Below, in pieces: positions 1 through 10,508 of a DNA stretch of 63,713 nucleotides (position 1 is the stretch's first letter; every line of letters starts with the position of its first letter). The notes beneath the pieces were generated by a model. The model was given only the letters and a program-made list of their open reading frames with translations, made no database searches and was not told where the DNA came from. The stretch lies in NCBI GenBank assembly GCA_947089855.1, contig CAMUML010000021.1, positions 1-63,713 of the forward strand, in the 5' to 3' direction. Both the position numbers and the translations under genes were made by a program. This DNA is from an uncultured Eubacterium sp. (GTDB lineage: Bacteria; Bacillota; Clostridia; Lachnospirales; Lachnospiraceae).

Positions 1-61
1 TTGTAACTTATTAACTCTATAGCTCTTGTGGCTATATCATTATTATACTAGGAGGCAGTAT

Positions 62-883
62 ATGGGGATTTTAGGCGCATGTATGGTGCCGCACCCTCCG
101 CTGATCGTACCGGAAGTCGGCAAGGGTGGGGAAAAACAGATACAAAAAACAGTCGATGCATACCACCAGGCCGCCCAGAGGACCGGGCAGCTGCAGCCGG
201 AAACAATCATCCTGTTTTCGCCGCACCAGACAATGTATGCAGATTATTTCCACATTTCGCCAGGCAGCCATGCCGAAGGGGATTTTGGGCAGTTTAATGC
301 CGCGCAGGTAAAGGTTGCGGCCGATTATGATACGGCATTTGTAAAAGAGCTTTCCCGCAGGGCGGCACAAAAGGGCCTTCCTGCAGGCACGCAGGGCGCG
401 CGGGGCAGCCAGCTGGACCACGGGACAATGGTACCGCTTTACTTTATCAACCAGTATTGGCAAGACTACCAGCTCGTCCGCATCGGCCTTTCCGGCCTGC
501 CGCTTGGCGTACATTATGCATTGGGGCAGTGTATCCAGGAAACCGTCCATGCCCTAGGCAGGCGTACCGTGTTAGTTGCCAGCGGGGACTTGTCCCACCG
601 CCTAAAGGCAGACGGGCCTTATGGATACCAAAAAGAAGGCCCAGCGTATGACAGCCGCATTATGGATATTATGGGGCGGGCAGCATTTGGGGAGCTGCTT
701 CAAGTGCCAGAAGATTTCTGCGCAAAAGCCGGGGAATGCGGCCACCGTTCCTTTACTATTCTGGCAGGCGCTTTGGACGGGGCCGTGATCCATCCACACC
801 GGCTCTCCTATGAAGGCCCGTTTGGCGTTGGGTATGGGGTCTGCATCTATGAAATCGAACAGGAAAGGAGCTTTGACCTATGA
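62..883 (+). CDS. AmmeMemoRadiSam system protein B (MEMO-like)
   Basis: MEMO-family protein related to class III extradiol dioxygenases. The N-terminus (MGILGACMVPHPPLIVPEVG) and the later segments LFSPHQTM, QLDHGTMVPLYF and VASGDLSHRL, rich in His and Asp, are typical of the bacterial MEMO proteins found beside AMMECR1 and a radical SAM enzyme. The start is set at the ATG at 62 because AGGAGG lies at 50-55; an in-frame upstream extension to 26 lacks such a site. The product has 273 residues, the normal family length. It overlaps the AMMECR1 gene by ATGA at 880-883, so the two are translationally coupled. The biochemical role of this bacterial family is not established; a metal- or redox-linked function together with the other two proteins is inference. 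Confidence 0.9.
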   Translation: MGILGACMVPHPPLIVPEVGKGGEKQIQKTVDAYHQAAQRTGQLQPETIILFSPHQTMYADYFHISPGSHAEGDFGQFNAAQVKVAADYDTAFVKELSRRAAQKGLPAGTQGARGSQLDHGTMVPLYFINQYWQDYQLVRIGLSGLPLGVHYALGQCIQETVHALGRRTVLVASGDLSHRLKADGPYGYQKEGPAYDSRIMDIMGRAAFGELLQVPEDFCAKAGECGHRSFTILAGALDGAVIHPHRLSYEGPFGVGYGVCIYEIEQERSFDL

Positions 884-1407
884 ACCAGGCAAAACAAGAA
901 GATGCATATGTAACACTTGCACGCAAAACCATCGAGGCACATGTCCGCACTGGGAACCTGATCGAAGTACCAGACGGGCTGCCGCAGGAAATGTACCAAG
1001 ACAGGGCTGGCGTCTTTGTTTCTATTAAAAAAGAAGGGCGGCTTCGTGGCTGTATCGGCACACTAGGGGCAGTGCAGCCTTCGGTCGCCGAAGAAATCAT
1101 CCATAACGCCATCAGCGCATCCTCCCAGGATCCAAGGTTTTCCCCTATCACGCAGGAAGAGCTGGACAAGCTGGCTATCAGCGTGGATGTCCTGGGCGAA
1201 ATGGAACCCATAGATTCCACAACCAAACTGGACGTAAAACGTTACGGCGTAGTTGTTTCCAAAGGGTACCGCCGCGGCCTGCTGCTTCCAAACCTAGAAG
1301 GTGTGGATACCGTAGAAGACCAGGTCGCGATCGCAAAACAAAAGGCTGGCATTGGCAGTGAAGAAACCGTCCATCTGGAACGGTTTGAAGTCGTCCGCCA
1401 TTTTTAA
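880..1407 (+). CDS. AmmeMemoRadiSam system protein A (AMMECR1 domain)
   Basis: AMMECR1-domain protein of 175 residues. The signature LRGCIGTLGAV lies near residues 52-62, followed by EEIIHNAISASSQDPRF and ITQEELDKLAISVDVLG, all conserved in the family. The start ATG overlaps the stop of the MEMO gene (ATGA) and has AAAGGAG at 864-870. In many bacteria and archaea this domain is fused to or adjacent to MEMO and a radical SAM enzyme, as here. The human homologue AMMECR1 is disease-linked but without an agreed enzymatic activity, so no reaction is assigned. The gene sits in the middle of a tight three-gene operon. Confidence 0.92.
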   Translation: MNQAKQEDAYVTLARKTIEAHVRTGNLIEVPDGLPQEMYQDRAGVFVSIKKEGRLRGCIGTLGAVQPSVAEEIIHNAISASSQDPRFSPITQEELDKLAISVDVLGEMEPIDSTTKLDVKRYGVVVSKGYRRGLLLPNLEGVDTVEDQVAIAKQKAGIGSEETVHLERFEVVRHF

Positions 1408-1430
1408 GGCGCCGCACAGGAGGGAAGGAC

Positions 1431-2300
1431 ATGAAAACAGTCTGCCACACATGTATGCACCACTGTAGCCTGGAGCCTGGCCAGCGGGGGCTTTGCGGGG
1501 CAAGGAAAAATGAAGGCGGGCATATTATATGCGAAAATTACGGGCGCCTGACCGCTTTGGCACTGGATCCCATTGAGAAAAAACCACTAAAGCTATTTTA
1601 CCCAGGCAGCATGGTCTTATCGGTCGGCAGCTATGGCTGCAATTTAAAGTGCCCATTTTGCCAAAACCATGAAATTTCCATGCTGCGCCTGGATGCAGCC
1701 GGAAAACCTGCCAATAGGCAAACGGCCTACCTTTCGCCGGAGGAATTGGCCCAAAAAGCAGCGCAGTGCCAGCCATCCGGCAATATTGGGGTAGCCTATA
1801 CGTACAATGAGCCGCTGGTTGGATGGGAATATGTGCGGGATACCGCCAGGCTCGTAAAAGAGTATGGCATGAAAAATGTGCTGGTTACAAACGGCACAGC
1901 GTCTTTGGAAGTATTAGAAGAAATCCTGCCCTATATCGACGCGATGAATATTGACCTCAAAGGGTTTTCCGATGGATGGTATAAAAAGCTGGGCGGAAGT
2001 TTGGAAACGGTAAAAACATGGATTGCCCATGCGGCGGCTGGATGCCATGTAGAGCTGACCACGCTGGTTGTGCCTGGGGAAAACGACAGCGCCGCCCAGA
2101 TGGAAGAGGAGGCGGCGTGGATTGCCAGTTTAACGGATGTAGCAGGCGGGAAGGAAGGCAAAGGGATCCCGCTGCATGTTACCCGCTTTTTCCCGCGCTA
2201 CCAGATGATGGACACCCAGGCAACCGATGTACAGCAGGTATACCGGCTGGCCAATTTGGCGGGGAAATATCTGGAGCATGTGTTTGTAGGGAACTGCTAA
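1431..2300 (+). CDS. AmmeMemoRadiSam system radical SAM enzyme
   Basis: Radical SAM protein of 289 residues. The cluster-binding motif CNLKCPFC puts cysteines at residues 70, 74 and 77, and an extra Cys-rich N-terminus (CHTCMHHCSLEPGQRGLCGA) is typical of the AmmeMemoRadiSam/PflA-like branch. Later motifs GVAYTYNEPLV and YIDAMNIDLKGFS fit the radical SAM barrel. GGAGGGAAGGAC precedes the ATG at 1431, 23 bases after the AMMECR1 stop. It is expected to bind a [4Fe-4S] cluster and S-adenosylmethionine and to generate a 5'-deoxyadenosyl radical; the substrate is unknown. Its TAA stop directly abuts a 157-bp palindromic element, and that TAA is repeated on the far side of the element. Confidence 0.92.
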   Translation: MKTVCHTCMHHCSLEPGQRGLCGARKNEGGHIICENYGRLTALALDPIEKKPLKLFYPGSMVLSVGSYGCNLKCPFCQNHEISMLRLDAAGKPANRQTAYLSPEELAQKAAQCQPSGNIGVAYTYNEPLVGWEYVRDTARLVKEYGMKNVLVTNGTASLEVLEEILPYIDAMNIDLKGFSDGWYKKLGGSLETVKTWIAHAAAGCHVELTTLVVPGENDSAAQMEEEAAWIASLTDVAGGKEGKGIPLHVTRFFPRYQMMDTQATDVQQVYRLANLAGKYLEHVFVGNC

Positions 2301-2457
2301 GGAACTGTCGCAAAATAACTTGTGCATTTTGCTGGTCTAAATCTCCGATAGCACCCTGCAAAAATCCTCAACATAGCCCACTATGCCTCCGGTTTTTGCA
2401 GGGCACTCTCGAAAATTTATCCTCAGCAAACTGCACAAGTTATTTCACGGCAGTTCC
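2301..2457 (+). repeat. 157-bp near-palindromic element (MITE-like), flanked by TAA
   Basis: Left arm 2301-2334 and right arm 2424-2457 are 34-nt inverted repeats with only a few mismatches. The inversion continues inward through CCTGCAAAAA near 2354 and TTTTTGCAGG near 2395 to a short centre. TAA is present directly on both sides (2298-2300 and 2458-2460), as expected for a 3-bp target duplication. There is no coding content. It could be a non-autonomous mobile element now serving as the terminator of the radical SAM operon. The mobility claim rests on structure alone. Confidence 0.7.
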
Positions 2458-2520
2458 TAACACGCTTGCCGGGCGCCGCAGAAACGGGCAGCTTTGGCTT
2501 GGCCTGCCACCCTATCTGGA

Positions 2521-3063
2521 TCAGGATCCAATTAACCGCACAGTAACAGGCATATGATGCACAGCAGGCAGGAATTTTTCAAATACATCACTAGTTTTCA
2601 ACTTTAAGCTGGATGTACTTACACAAGGGTGGCATCCAAGATACTCCCCTTTGCACACCTCTTCATCTACCAAAAGCTGCACTTTATTATCATGATCGTT
2701 CATCAACCCCATAATACTGCATGCGCCTGGCTTAATATCCAAAAAAGCCTCCATATAACAGGCATCTGCAAAAGACAGCCTGGCACTATTTATCTGGGAC
2801 GATAATTCTTTCGTTTTAAAAGGCTTGCTCCCAGGCATCATCAGTAAGTAAAACGCCGTTTTCTGCCGGTTGCACAAAAACAGGTTTTTACAAATCAGCA
2901 CATCCAGCACCTTGTCAATTTCCTCACAAGCTTCCATTGTATTGGCCTGTGCATGGTCCGTCCGGAAATAAGGGATACCAAGCTTATCCAGCAAATCATA
3001 AACCCTACATTCTTTCTCCAAGCGCCCACCCAGATCCAAGGGCCTTCCAGTATATAGTTCCAT
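2521..3063 (-). CDS. YbaK/ProX-type prolyl-tRNA editing domain protein
   Basis: 180-residue free-standing YbaK/EbsC-fold protein of the prolyl-tRNA-synthetase-associated group (ProX/PrdX/ProXp-ala type). Members hydrolyse mischarged Ala-tRNA(Pro) or related aminoacyl-tRNAs in the cytoplasm. Visible hallmarks are an early YDLLDKLGIPYFRTDHAQA stretch, a central KNLFLCNRQKTAFYLL, and near the end a GxHPC sequence (YLGCHPCVSTSSLKL) that matches the family's conserved GxxP region. AAGGAG lies 8 bases upstream of the ATG at 3063. The gene is transcribed away from the chaperone operon and converges on the AmmeMemoRadiSam operon. Exact tRNA specificity cannot be told from sequence. Confidence 0.85.
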   Translation of the reverse strand: MELYTGRPLDLGGRLEKECRVYDLLDKLGIPYFRTDHAQANTMEACEEIDKVLDVLICKNLFLCNRQKTAFYLLMMPGSKPFKTKELSSQINSARLSFADACYMEAFLDIKPGACSIMGLMNDHDNKVQLLVDEEVCKGEYLGCHPCVSTSSLKLKTSDVFEKFLPAVHHMPVTVRLIGS

Positions 3064-3289
3064 TCATACAACTCCTTCTGTCATTAATTTTAGTCAACTT
3101 TGAACCGTCATACTTTCCGCATTTCCAGTCATCTGCGCCCATTATTATACCGTAGCAAGCCCCTTAAATCAATCATATAGCTGCAAAATCCTTTACCCTC
3201 ACATTCCCAGATAAATATAATTTCCAGAAATTTTATGATTATTTTATAATTTATTCACAAAAACTTTTAAAAGAATTTGTGAAAACGTG

Positions 3290-3318
3290 TTGACAAAAAA
3301 AATAGGGAGTGCTATCTT
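3290..3318 (+). promoter_or_regulatory. Sigma-A promoter of the hrcA operon
   Basis: TTGACA at 3290-3295 and TATCTT at 3313-3318 are separated by 17 bases. The pair lies directly upstream of the CIRCE operator, the usual arrangement for HrcA-repressed heat-shock operons. The tract before it is strongly A/T-rich. Confidence 0.75.
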
Positions 3319-3331
3319 AGTCATATCGATA

Positions 3332-3358
3332 TTAGCACTCTAATTAAACGAGTGCTAA
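3332..3358 (+). promoter_or_regulatory. CIRCE operator (HrcA binding site)
   Basis: Perfect inverted repeat TTAGCACTC (3332-3340), nine bases, GAGTGCTAA (3350-3358), matching the CIRCE consensus. It sits about 14 bases after the promoter -10 box, so bound HrcA would block the start of transcription. HrcA is encoded 225 bases downstream, giving autoregulation. The leader between operator and hrcA (3359-3582) is A-rich and holds no gene that I can see. Confidence 0.97.
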
Positions 3359-3582
3359 CAAAGCTTTCAAAATCAACTTTTTGGAAAAAATTTCGAAAAT
3401 CCAAAAGCAAATATGTTAAGAAACGGGGAAATGATAAAGCAGAAAAGAAACCAGGCGTTAAAATGTAAGCAAGATAATAAAAAAGCGGAAAAATAGAATA
3501 AGCAAAATAATAAAAAAATAAAATGACGGAAAGTAAAATCAACCAGGCAGCAGGGGCAGGCTTAAAAACATAATGAAAGGCT

Positions 3583-4650
3583 GTGAGCACACTTTTTATG
3601 GAAGGACTGGATGAAAGAAAGACCAAAATATTAAAAGCCATTATTGAAACCTATTTAGAAACAGGCGAGCCGGTTGGCTCGCGCACGATCTCCAAGTATA
3701 CAGACCTGCATTTAAGTTCTGCGACGATCCGCAACGAAATGTCCGACTTAGAAGAGCTGGGCTATATCCTCCAGCCGCATACTTCGGCAGGGCGTATCCC
3801 ATCGGATAAAGGCTACCGGTTCTATGTTGATAACCTAATTGCTGAGAAAAACCAGGAAATCAGCGAGATGCAGAATTTTGTAATCGAGCATACGGAGAAA
3901 ATGGAGCAGGTTTTAAAAAGGGCAGCAAAACTGCTGGCTTACCAGACCGAATATGCAGCGATGATCACCGGCCCGCAGTACCACCATAATAAGATTAAGT
4001 TTATCCAGCTATCGAAAGTGGAAGAGGGCCAGCTTTTATGCGTCATTGTCCTGGAAGGGAATTTTGTAAAAAATAAAATGCTGGCGATTGAGGAGGAGCT
4101 GGGGAGCGAACAGCTGCTAAAGCTAAATATCCTGCTGAATACAAGCCTAAACGGGCTGTCTATGGAACAGATCAACCTTGGCATGATTGCCACATTAAAA
4201 GAACAGGCGGGCATACACAGCAAAATTGTAGGGGACGTACTGGATGCAGTGGCACAGGCAGCCGGGGAAGATGAGGATTTACAGGTATATACAAGCGGCG
4301 CAACCAATATTTTTAAATATCCGGAACTAAGCGATTCTGAAAAAGCAAGCGAATTTATTTCTGCATTTGAAGAAAAAAAGATGCTTGCAGAAATGATCAC
4401 CGACAAGCTGGAAGATGGGAAGCCGGAAACGGGCATCCAGGTATATATTGGGGATGAAAGCCCGATAAAGACAATGAAAGACTGCAGCGTAGTGACTGCT
4501 ACCTATGAGCTTGGCGAGGGCATTACCGGAACCATCGGCATTATCGGCCCAAAGCGCATGGACTATGAAAAGGTATTGCATAATCTAAAGAATTTAAAAA
4601 AGCAGCTCGATGTGATTTACCATAAAAATAATAAAACGCCGTCTGGATAA
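3583..4650 (+). CDS. hrcA: Heat-inducible transcription repressor HrcA
   Basis: 355-residue repressor of class I heat-shock genes, which binds CIRCE and depends on GroE for its active state. The N-terminal winged helix-turn-helix is recognisable from LDERKTKILKAIIETYLETG through LSSATIRNEMSDLEELGYI and HTSAGRIPSDKGYRFYVD. The C-terminal part (GTIGIIGPKRMDYEKV) is the conserved HrcA effector/GAF-like end. The start is uncertain: the GTG at 3583 has GAAAGG only two bases before it, and an in-frame ATG at 3598 lacks a clear site. First gene of hrcA-grpE-dnaK-dnaJ, behind a consensus promoter and CIRCE element. Confidence 0.96.
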   Translation: MSTLFMEGLDERKTKILKAIIETYLETGEPVGSRTISKYTDLHLSSATIRNEMSDLEELGYILQPHTSAGRIPSDKGYRFYVDNLIAEKNQEISEMQNFVIEHTEKMEQVLKRAAKLLAYQTEYAAMITGPQYHHNKIKFIQLSKVEEGQLLCVIVLEGNFVKNKMLAIEEELGSEQLLKLNILLNTSLNGLSMEQINLGMIATLKEQAGIHSKIVGDVLDAVAQAAGEDEDLQVYTSGATNIFKYPELSDSEKASEFISAFEEKKMLAEMITDKLEDGKPETGIQVYIGDESPIKTMKDCSVVTATYELGEGITGTIGIIGPKRMDYEKVLHNLKNLKKQLDVIYHKNNKTPSG

Positions 4651-4779
4651 ACAGGCAAAAAATAAGGGCGTTCAATGCAGTAGGGTGAATAGTAAATAGC
4701 ATGGATAAACTGGAATAAAAACCGGGGCAGTAAAATAACCGGTACTGGAGAAAAAGAAAACATGGGAGGTGCAGGCAGC

Positions 4780-5550
4780 ATGGAACATGAAGGCCATACA
4801 GTGGATATAGGGGAACAAATGGACGCACAAATGGATGTTCAGGCAGAGGGCAGTACCGATAGTGCTGCGGATGCCGACGGGGGCCAGGATGCTTCCAAAA
4901 CGGCGGAAGCATCAGATAAAGAAAGCTGCGGCGCGCAGGACGGTACAGCCGATACACCGGACAGCCCAGATGCCGATGAGGCAGAGGGCCCTGTAGAAGA
5001 TCCGCAAGAGGACACAGAGGAAGGGCCTAGCGGCGAAAAAGGGGCCAACGGTGAAAAAGGGGCTGCCGCAGAACCTGGCAAGAAAGGTTTTTTCAAAAAG
5101 AATAAGAAAAAAGACAAAAAAGATGAAAGAATTGAGGAACTGACTGACCAGGTGAAGCGCCAGATGGCGGAATTTGACAATTTCCGAAAGCGGACGGAAA
5201 AAGAAAAGACGCAGATGTATGAAATTGGCGCGAAAAGTATTATTGAAAAAGTACTTCCAGTCGTAGACAATTTTGAAAGGGGCCTTGCGGCGGTACCGGA
5301 AGAAAATAAGGAAGATGCATTTGTAGACGGCATGAATAAGATATATAAGCAAATGATGACGATGCTCGAAGAAGCCGGGGTAGAGCCGATCGAAGCCGTT
5401 GGGAAGGAATTTGACCCGAACCTGCACAATGCAGTGATGCAGACCGAAAGCGAGGAATTTGAATCTGGAGTCATCGCACAGGAACTGCAAAAAGGGTATA
5501 AGTACCGCGACAGCGTTGTAAGGCACAGTATGGTTGCGGTAGTTAATTAG
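4780..5550 (+). CDS. grpE: Nucleotide exchange factor GrpE
   Basis: GrpE releases ADP from DnaK and acts as its thermosensor. The conserved core begins at LTDQVKRQMAEFDNFRKRTE and includes KSIIEKVLPVVDNFERGL and the C-terminal beta domain EFDPNLHNAVMQ and GYKYRDSVVRHSMVAV. I place the start at the ATG at 4780, with GGAGGT at 4765-4770; an in-frame ATG at 4762 would add MGGAGS but has a poorer site. About 100 residues ahead of the core are acidic and low in complexity, followed by a Lys-rich patch (FFKKNKKKDKKD). That makes the protein longer than typical GrpE of about 190 residues. Second gene of the CIRCE operon. Confidence 0.96.
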   Translation: MEHEGHTVDIGEQMDAQMDVQAEGSTDSAADADGGQDASKTAEASDKESCGAQDGTADTPDSPDADEAEGPVEDPQEDTEEGPSGEKGANGEKGAAAEPGKKGFFKKNKKKDKKDERIEELTDQVKRQMAEFDNFRKRTEKEKTQMYEIGAKSIIEKVLPVVDNFERGLAAVPEENKEDAFVDGMNKIYKQMMTMLEEAGVEPIEAVGKEFDPNLHNAVMQTESEEFESGVIAQELQKGYKYRDSVVRHSMVAVVN

Positions 5551-5610
5551 CCAAAAGCAAAATTACAATTAGAAAGCAGCAAAATTCATTTATTATAAAA
5601 GTAGAGTTGA

Positions 5611-7521
<1,911 letters not shown>

Positions 7522-7559
7522 CCCGCTAACCAGGTAACGATGCAGGCAGAGGAAAAGTT

Positions 7560-8720
7560 ATGGCAGAGCAGAAAAGAGATTATTACGAGGTTCTTGGAGT
7601 TGCAAAAAATGCAGGCGAACCGGAAATAAAAAAAGCATACCGGGTCCTTGCAAAAAAATACCATCCAGATATGAACCCTGGTGATAAAGAAGCAGAAAAA
7701 AAGTTCAAAGAAGCATCCGAAGCCTACGCCATCTTAAGCGACCCGGATAAACGTAGGCAGTATGACCAATTTGGCCATGCAGCCTTTGAAGGCGGCGGGC
7801 CAGGCGGCGGGGGATTTGATTTCTCCGGCATGGATTTTGGGGATATTTTCGGGGATATTTTCGGAGATTTCTTCGGCGGGGGGAGCAGGCGTTCCAGCAA
7901 TGGGCCGATGAAAGGCTCTAATATACGTGCCAGCGTGCGGATCACGTTTGAAGAAGCAGCGTTTGGCTGTGAAAAGGAACTGGAGCTGGTATTAAAAGAC
8001 GAATGCCCGGATTGCCACGGCAGCGGGGCAAAGCCTGGGACGGCGCCGGAAACTTGTAAAAAGTGCGGCGGCAAAGGCAAAGTAATGTTTACCCAGCAGT
8101 CGTTATTTGGCATGGTGCAAAATGTGCAGGCATGCCCGGACTGCCACGGCACGGGCAAGATCGTAAAGGATAAGTGTGCAAAATGCCACGGAAACGGCTA
8201 TATTGCCAATAAAAAGAAGATTTCGGTCAGCATCCCGGCCGGGATCGACAACGGGCAGAGCGTACGTATCCGTGAAAAAGGCGAGCCGGGTATTAACGGC
8301 GGGCCGCGCGGGGATTTGCTGGTGGAAGTGATCATCAGCAGCCATCCGATCTTCCAGCGCCAGGATATGAATATTTTTTCAACGGCACCGATCTCCTTTG
8401 CGCAGGCAGCATTGGGCGGCGAGATACGGATCAATACGATCGACGGCGACGTGCTGTATAATGTAAAGCCTGGGACACAGACCGATACAAGGATCCGCCT
8501 CAAAGGCAAAGGGATGCCGTCCCTGCGCAATAAAAATATACGAGGCGACCAGTATGTAACGCTAGTTGTGCAGGTGCCGACGAACTTAAGCTTAGAAGCC
8601 AAAGAAGCGCTGCGCCGATATGACGAAGCATGCGGCGGCACACCTGCAGGAAGTGGCAAAAAAACTGGGCGCGGCAAAAAGTTTATGGATAAAGTCAAAG
8701 ATGCTTTGGAAGATATATGA
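7560..8720 (+). CDS. dnaJ: Co-chaperone DnaJ
   Basis: 386-residue type I J protein. The N-terminal J domain has the HPD motif (YHPDMNPGD). It is followed by a Gly/Phe-rich linker ([20 protein letters not shown]), then four zinc-finger repeats [24 protein letters not shown] and CAKCHGNG, and the two beta-barrel C-terminal domains. It stimulates DnaK ATP hydrolysis and delivers clients. AGAGG at 7547-7551 precedes the ATG at 7560, 38 bases after dnaK. Last gene of the operon, followed by a strong hairpin terminator. Confidence 0.98.
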   Translation: MAEQKRDYYEVLGVAKNAGEPEIKKAYRVLAKKYHPDMNPGDKEAEKKFKEASEAYAILSDPDKRRQYDQFGHAAFEGGGPGGGGFDFSGMDFGDIFGDIFGDFFGGGSRRSSNGPMKGSNIRASVRITFEEAAFGCEKELELVLKDECPDCHGSGAKPGTAPETCKKCGGKGKVMFTQQSLFGMVQNVQACPDCHGTGKIVKDKCAKCHGNGYIANKKKISVSIPAGIDNGQSVRIREKGEPGINGGPRGDLLVEVIISSHPIFQRQDMNIFSTAPISFAQAALGGEIRINTIDGDVLYNVKPGTQTDTRIRLKGKGMPSLRNKNIRGDQYVTLVVQVPTNLSLEAKEALRRYDEACGGTPAGSGKKTGRGKKFMDKVKDALEDI

Positions 8721-8745
8721 AAGGAAAGCCCTTAGTGGGCCGTCC

Positions 8746-8799
8746 GTATCCCGTATTTCCAGCTTGGTACCAGGCTGGGGTGCGGGATATTTTTTCTTT
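8746..8799 (+). terminator. Rho-independent terminator after dnaJ
   Basis: Imperfect inverted repeat pairing TATCCCG (8747-8753) with CGGGATA (8783-8789) and, inside it, CCAGC with GCTGG. A run of T follows (TTTTTTCTTTTTTT). It ends the hrcA-grpE-dnaK-dnaJ unit. Confidence 0.8.
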
Positions 8800-8967
8800 T
8801 TTTCGCCATTGCGTACAGAAAACACACCGTTTATAGGCTAAGTAGTTGTGAAAATTGTATAAAAAATAAATTTCATATCAGAAACACTTGTATTTTAGTT
8901 CAAGATTAGCGAAAATAAATGGCAGGGAGACAGGGAGAGAATAACATACGCAGGAGAGAAAAGCGGA

Positions 8968-9489
8968 ATGGTGAAACCAGAACATATCATACAAAAGCAG
9001 CATGAATTTGAAATGTGGCGCATACAGGAAACGGAACGGCTGGAAACGAAAAAGCAGAATCTCCGCAGGCAGACGAGGCAGATCGAGCAGGAGCGTATGC
9101 AGCTTAATATAGAAAAGGCGCATTTCCACCGCCAGCAGGAATTTGAAGAAACTAGGAAAAAGCATGAAGAGCATCTCCTTGATATGAAACGCCAGATCCT
9201 GGAGGGGGAACTGTACAAACTGGCAGAGGAAAAAAAGCAGTTTGAACAAAAAAAGAGCTTTTATGACCAGGTAGAGTCGTACCAGAAAGACGATATACGC
9301 ACCAAACCGGCTTCTGTACAAGGAGCCTTGTTCTTTGCGGGGGTCAACAGCCAAAGTACGTTAAAAAAACGTTATAAAGATCTGCTCAAAATCTATCATC
9401 CAGATAATAAATGCGGGGATACCGATGTTATACAAGAGATCAATAAAGAATATAAACGGCTGCTGGAACGGATGCAGGGGGATGGGTAA
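8968..9489 (+). CDS. J-domain protein with N-terminal coiled coil
   Basis: 173-residue protein in which residues ~5-105 are a charged, Gln/Glu/Lys/Arg-rich coiled coil. The last ~55 residues form a J-like domain: STLKKRYKDLLKIYHPDN contains the HPD motif needed to stimulate Hsp70, and EINKEYKRLLERM forms the last helix. The J domain is C-terminal instead of N-terminal. It is separated from dnaJ by a terminator and stands just before prmA. A partner role with the nearby DnaK is inferred from the HPD motif and location; the client is unknown. Confidence 0.75.
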   Translation: MVKPEHIIQKQHEFEMWRIQETERLETKKQNLRRQTRQIEQERMQLNIEKAHFHRQQEFEETRKKHEEHLLDMKRQILEGELYKLAEEKKQFEQKKSFYDQVESYQKDDIRTKPASVQGALFFAGVNSQSTLKKRYKDLLKIYHPDNKCGDTDVIQEINKEYKRLLERMQGDG

Positions 9490-9533
9490 CTGTGTGTAAT
9501 CTATGCCAAACCGATGCAGAAAAGGGATAAAAT

Positions 9534-10508
9534 ATGAAATGGAATAAATACACGATCCTAACGACCACCGAAGCCGAGGATGCCATTAGCGCAGAGCTGG
9601 CAGCCCTTGGCATAGAAGGCGTGGAGATTGAAAATAATGTACCGCTGACGGAGGAAGAAACCGGACGCATGTTTATAGACTTTCCGCCTGAGCTGCCGCC
9701 GGATGATGGGACAAGCCGGGTCAGCTTTTACCTGGATGCCGCTAGCGGCCATTCGGCGGAGCTGGCCCAGGTACAGGAAGCGCTGGACCGGCTGCGCCAG
9801 TTTATGGATATAGGCCCAGGCACAATTACCGGCAGCCAGACGGAGGATGTGGACTGGATTAACAATTGGAAACAGTTTTTTACTTCTTTTACAATTGGCA
9901 ATATACGGATAAAACCAACCTGGGAACCATTGGGCCAGGCAGATCCTGGGCGGATCTTGATTGAGATCGACCCAGGCGTTTCTTTTGGGACAGGAAAACA
10001 TGAGACGACGCAGCTTTGTATCCGCCAGCTTCAAAAATATGTACAGGTTGGCGGCCGTGTGCTGGACGTTGGCTGCGGCAGCGGGATTTTGTCCATTGCC
10101 GCTTTAAAGCTGGGTGCAGGCAGTGTGGAAGGCATTGATATTGATGAAACCTGTATTGGCAGCGCCTGCGAAAATATGCGTGTGAACCATCTGGATGCGT
10201 CGCTTTGGAAGTTTTACAGCGGGAACCTGCTGACTGATACAAAATTACAAAAGAAGTTTAAAGAAGCGCCGTATGATATTATTGTTGCGAACATTCTTGC
10301 AGATGTTATTATCCCGATGGCGCCATTGCTGCAGCCGTGCTTAAAGCCGGGCGGGGTACTGGTTACGTCCGGTATTATAGATTTTAAAGAAAAAGAAGTG
10401 ATGGAAGCTTTCCATGCGGCAGGGTTTACGGTTTTAGAAGTCAACCGGCAGGGTGAATGGGTGAATATTACCGGAGAAAAGGGAAAAAGAAAGGCGGCCA
10501 GTTTCTAG
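9534..10508 (+). CDS. prmA: Ribosomal protein L11 methyltransferase
   Basis: 324-residue SAM-dependent methyltransferase that methylates ribosomal protein L11. The substrate-binding N-terminal domain is followed by a class I fold with DPGVSFGTGKHETTQLC and the SAM motif VLDVGCGSGILSIAALKLGA. YDIIVANILADVI (NILA) is characteristic of PrmA. AAAGGG lies before the ATG at 9534. The stop is followed immediately by the rsmE start codon at 10509, so both ribosome-modification genes are cotranscribed. Confidence 0.96.
   Translation: MKWNKYTILTTTEAEDAISAELAALGIEGVEIENNVPLTEEETGRMFIDFPPELPPDDGTSRVSFYLDAASGHSAELAQVQEALDRLRQFMDIGPGTITGSQTEDVDWINNWKQFFTSFTIGNIRIKPTWEPLGQADPGRILIEIDPGVSFGTGKHETTQLCIRQLQKYVQVGGRVLDVGCGSGILSIAALKLGAGSVEGIDIDETCIGSACENMRVNHLDASLWKFYSGNLLTDTKLQKKFKEAPYDIIVANILADVIIPMAPLLQPCLKPGGVLVTSGIIDFKEKEVMEAFHAAGFTVLEVNRQGEWVNITGEKGKRKAASF

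Noticed and set aside
2018-2557. 179-codon plus-strand frame over the radical SAM 3' end
   Set aside because: It is out of frame with the radical SAM gene, crosses the palindrome and has no start signal or domain.
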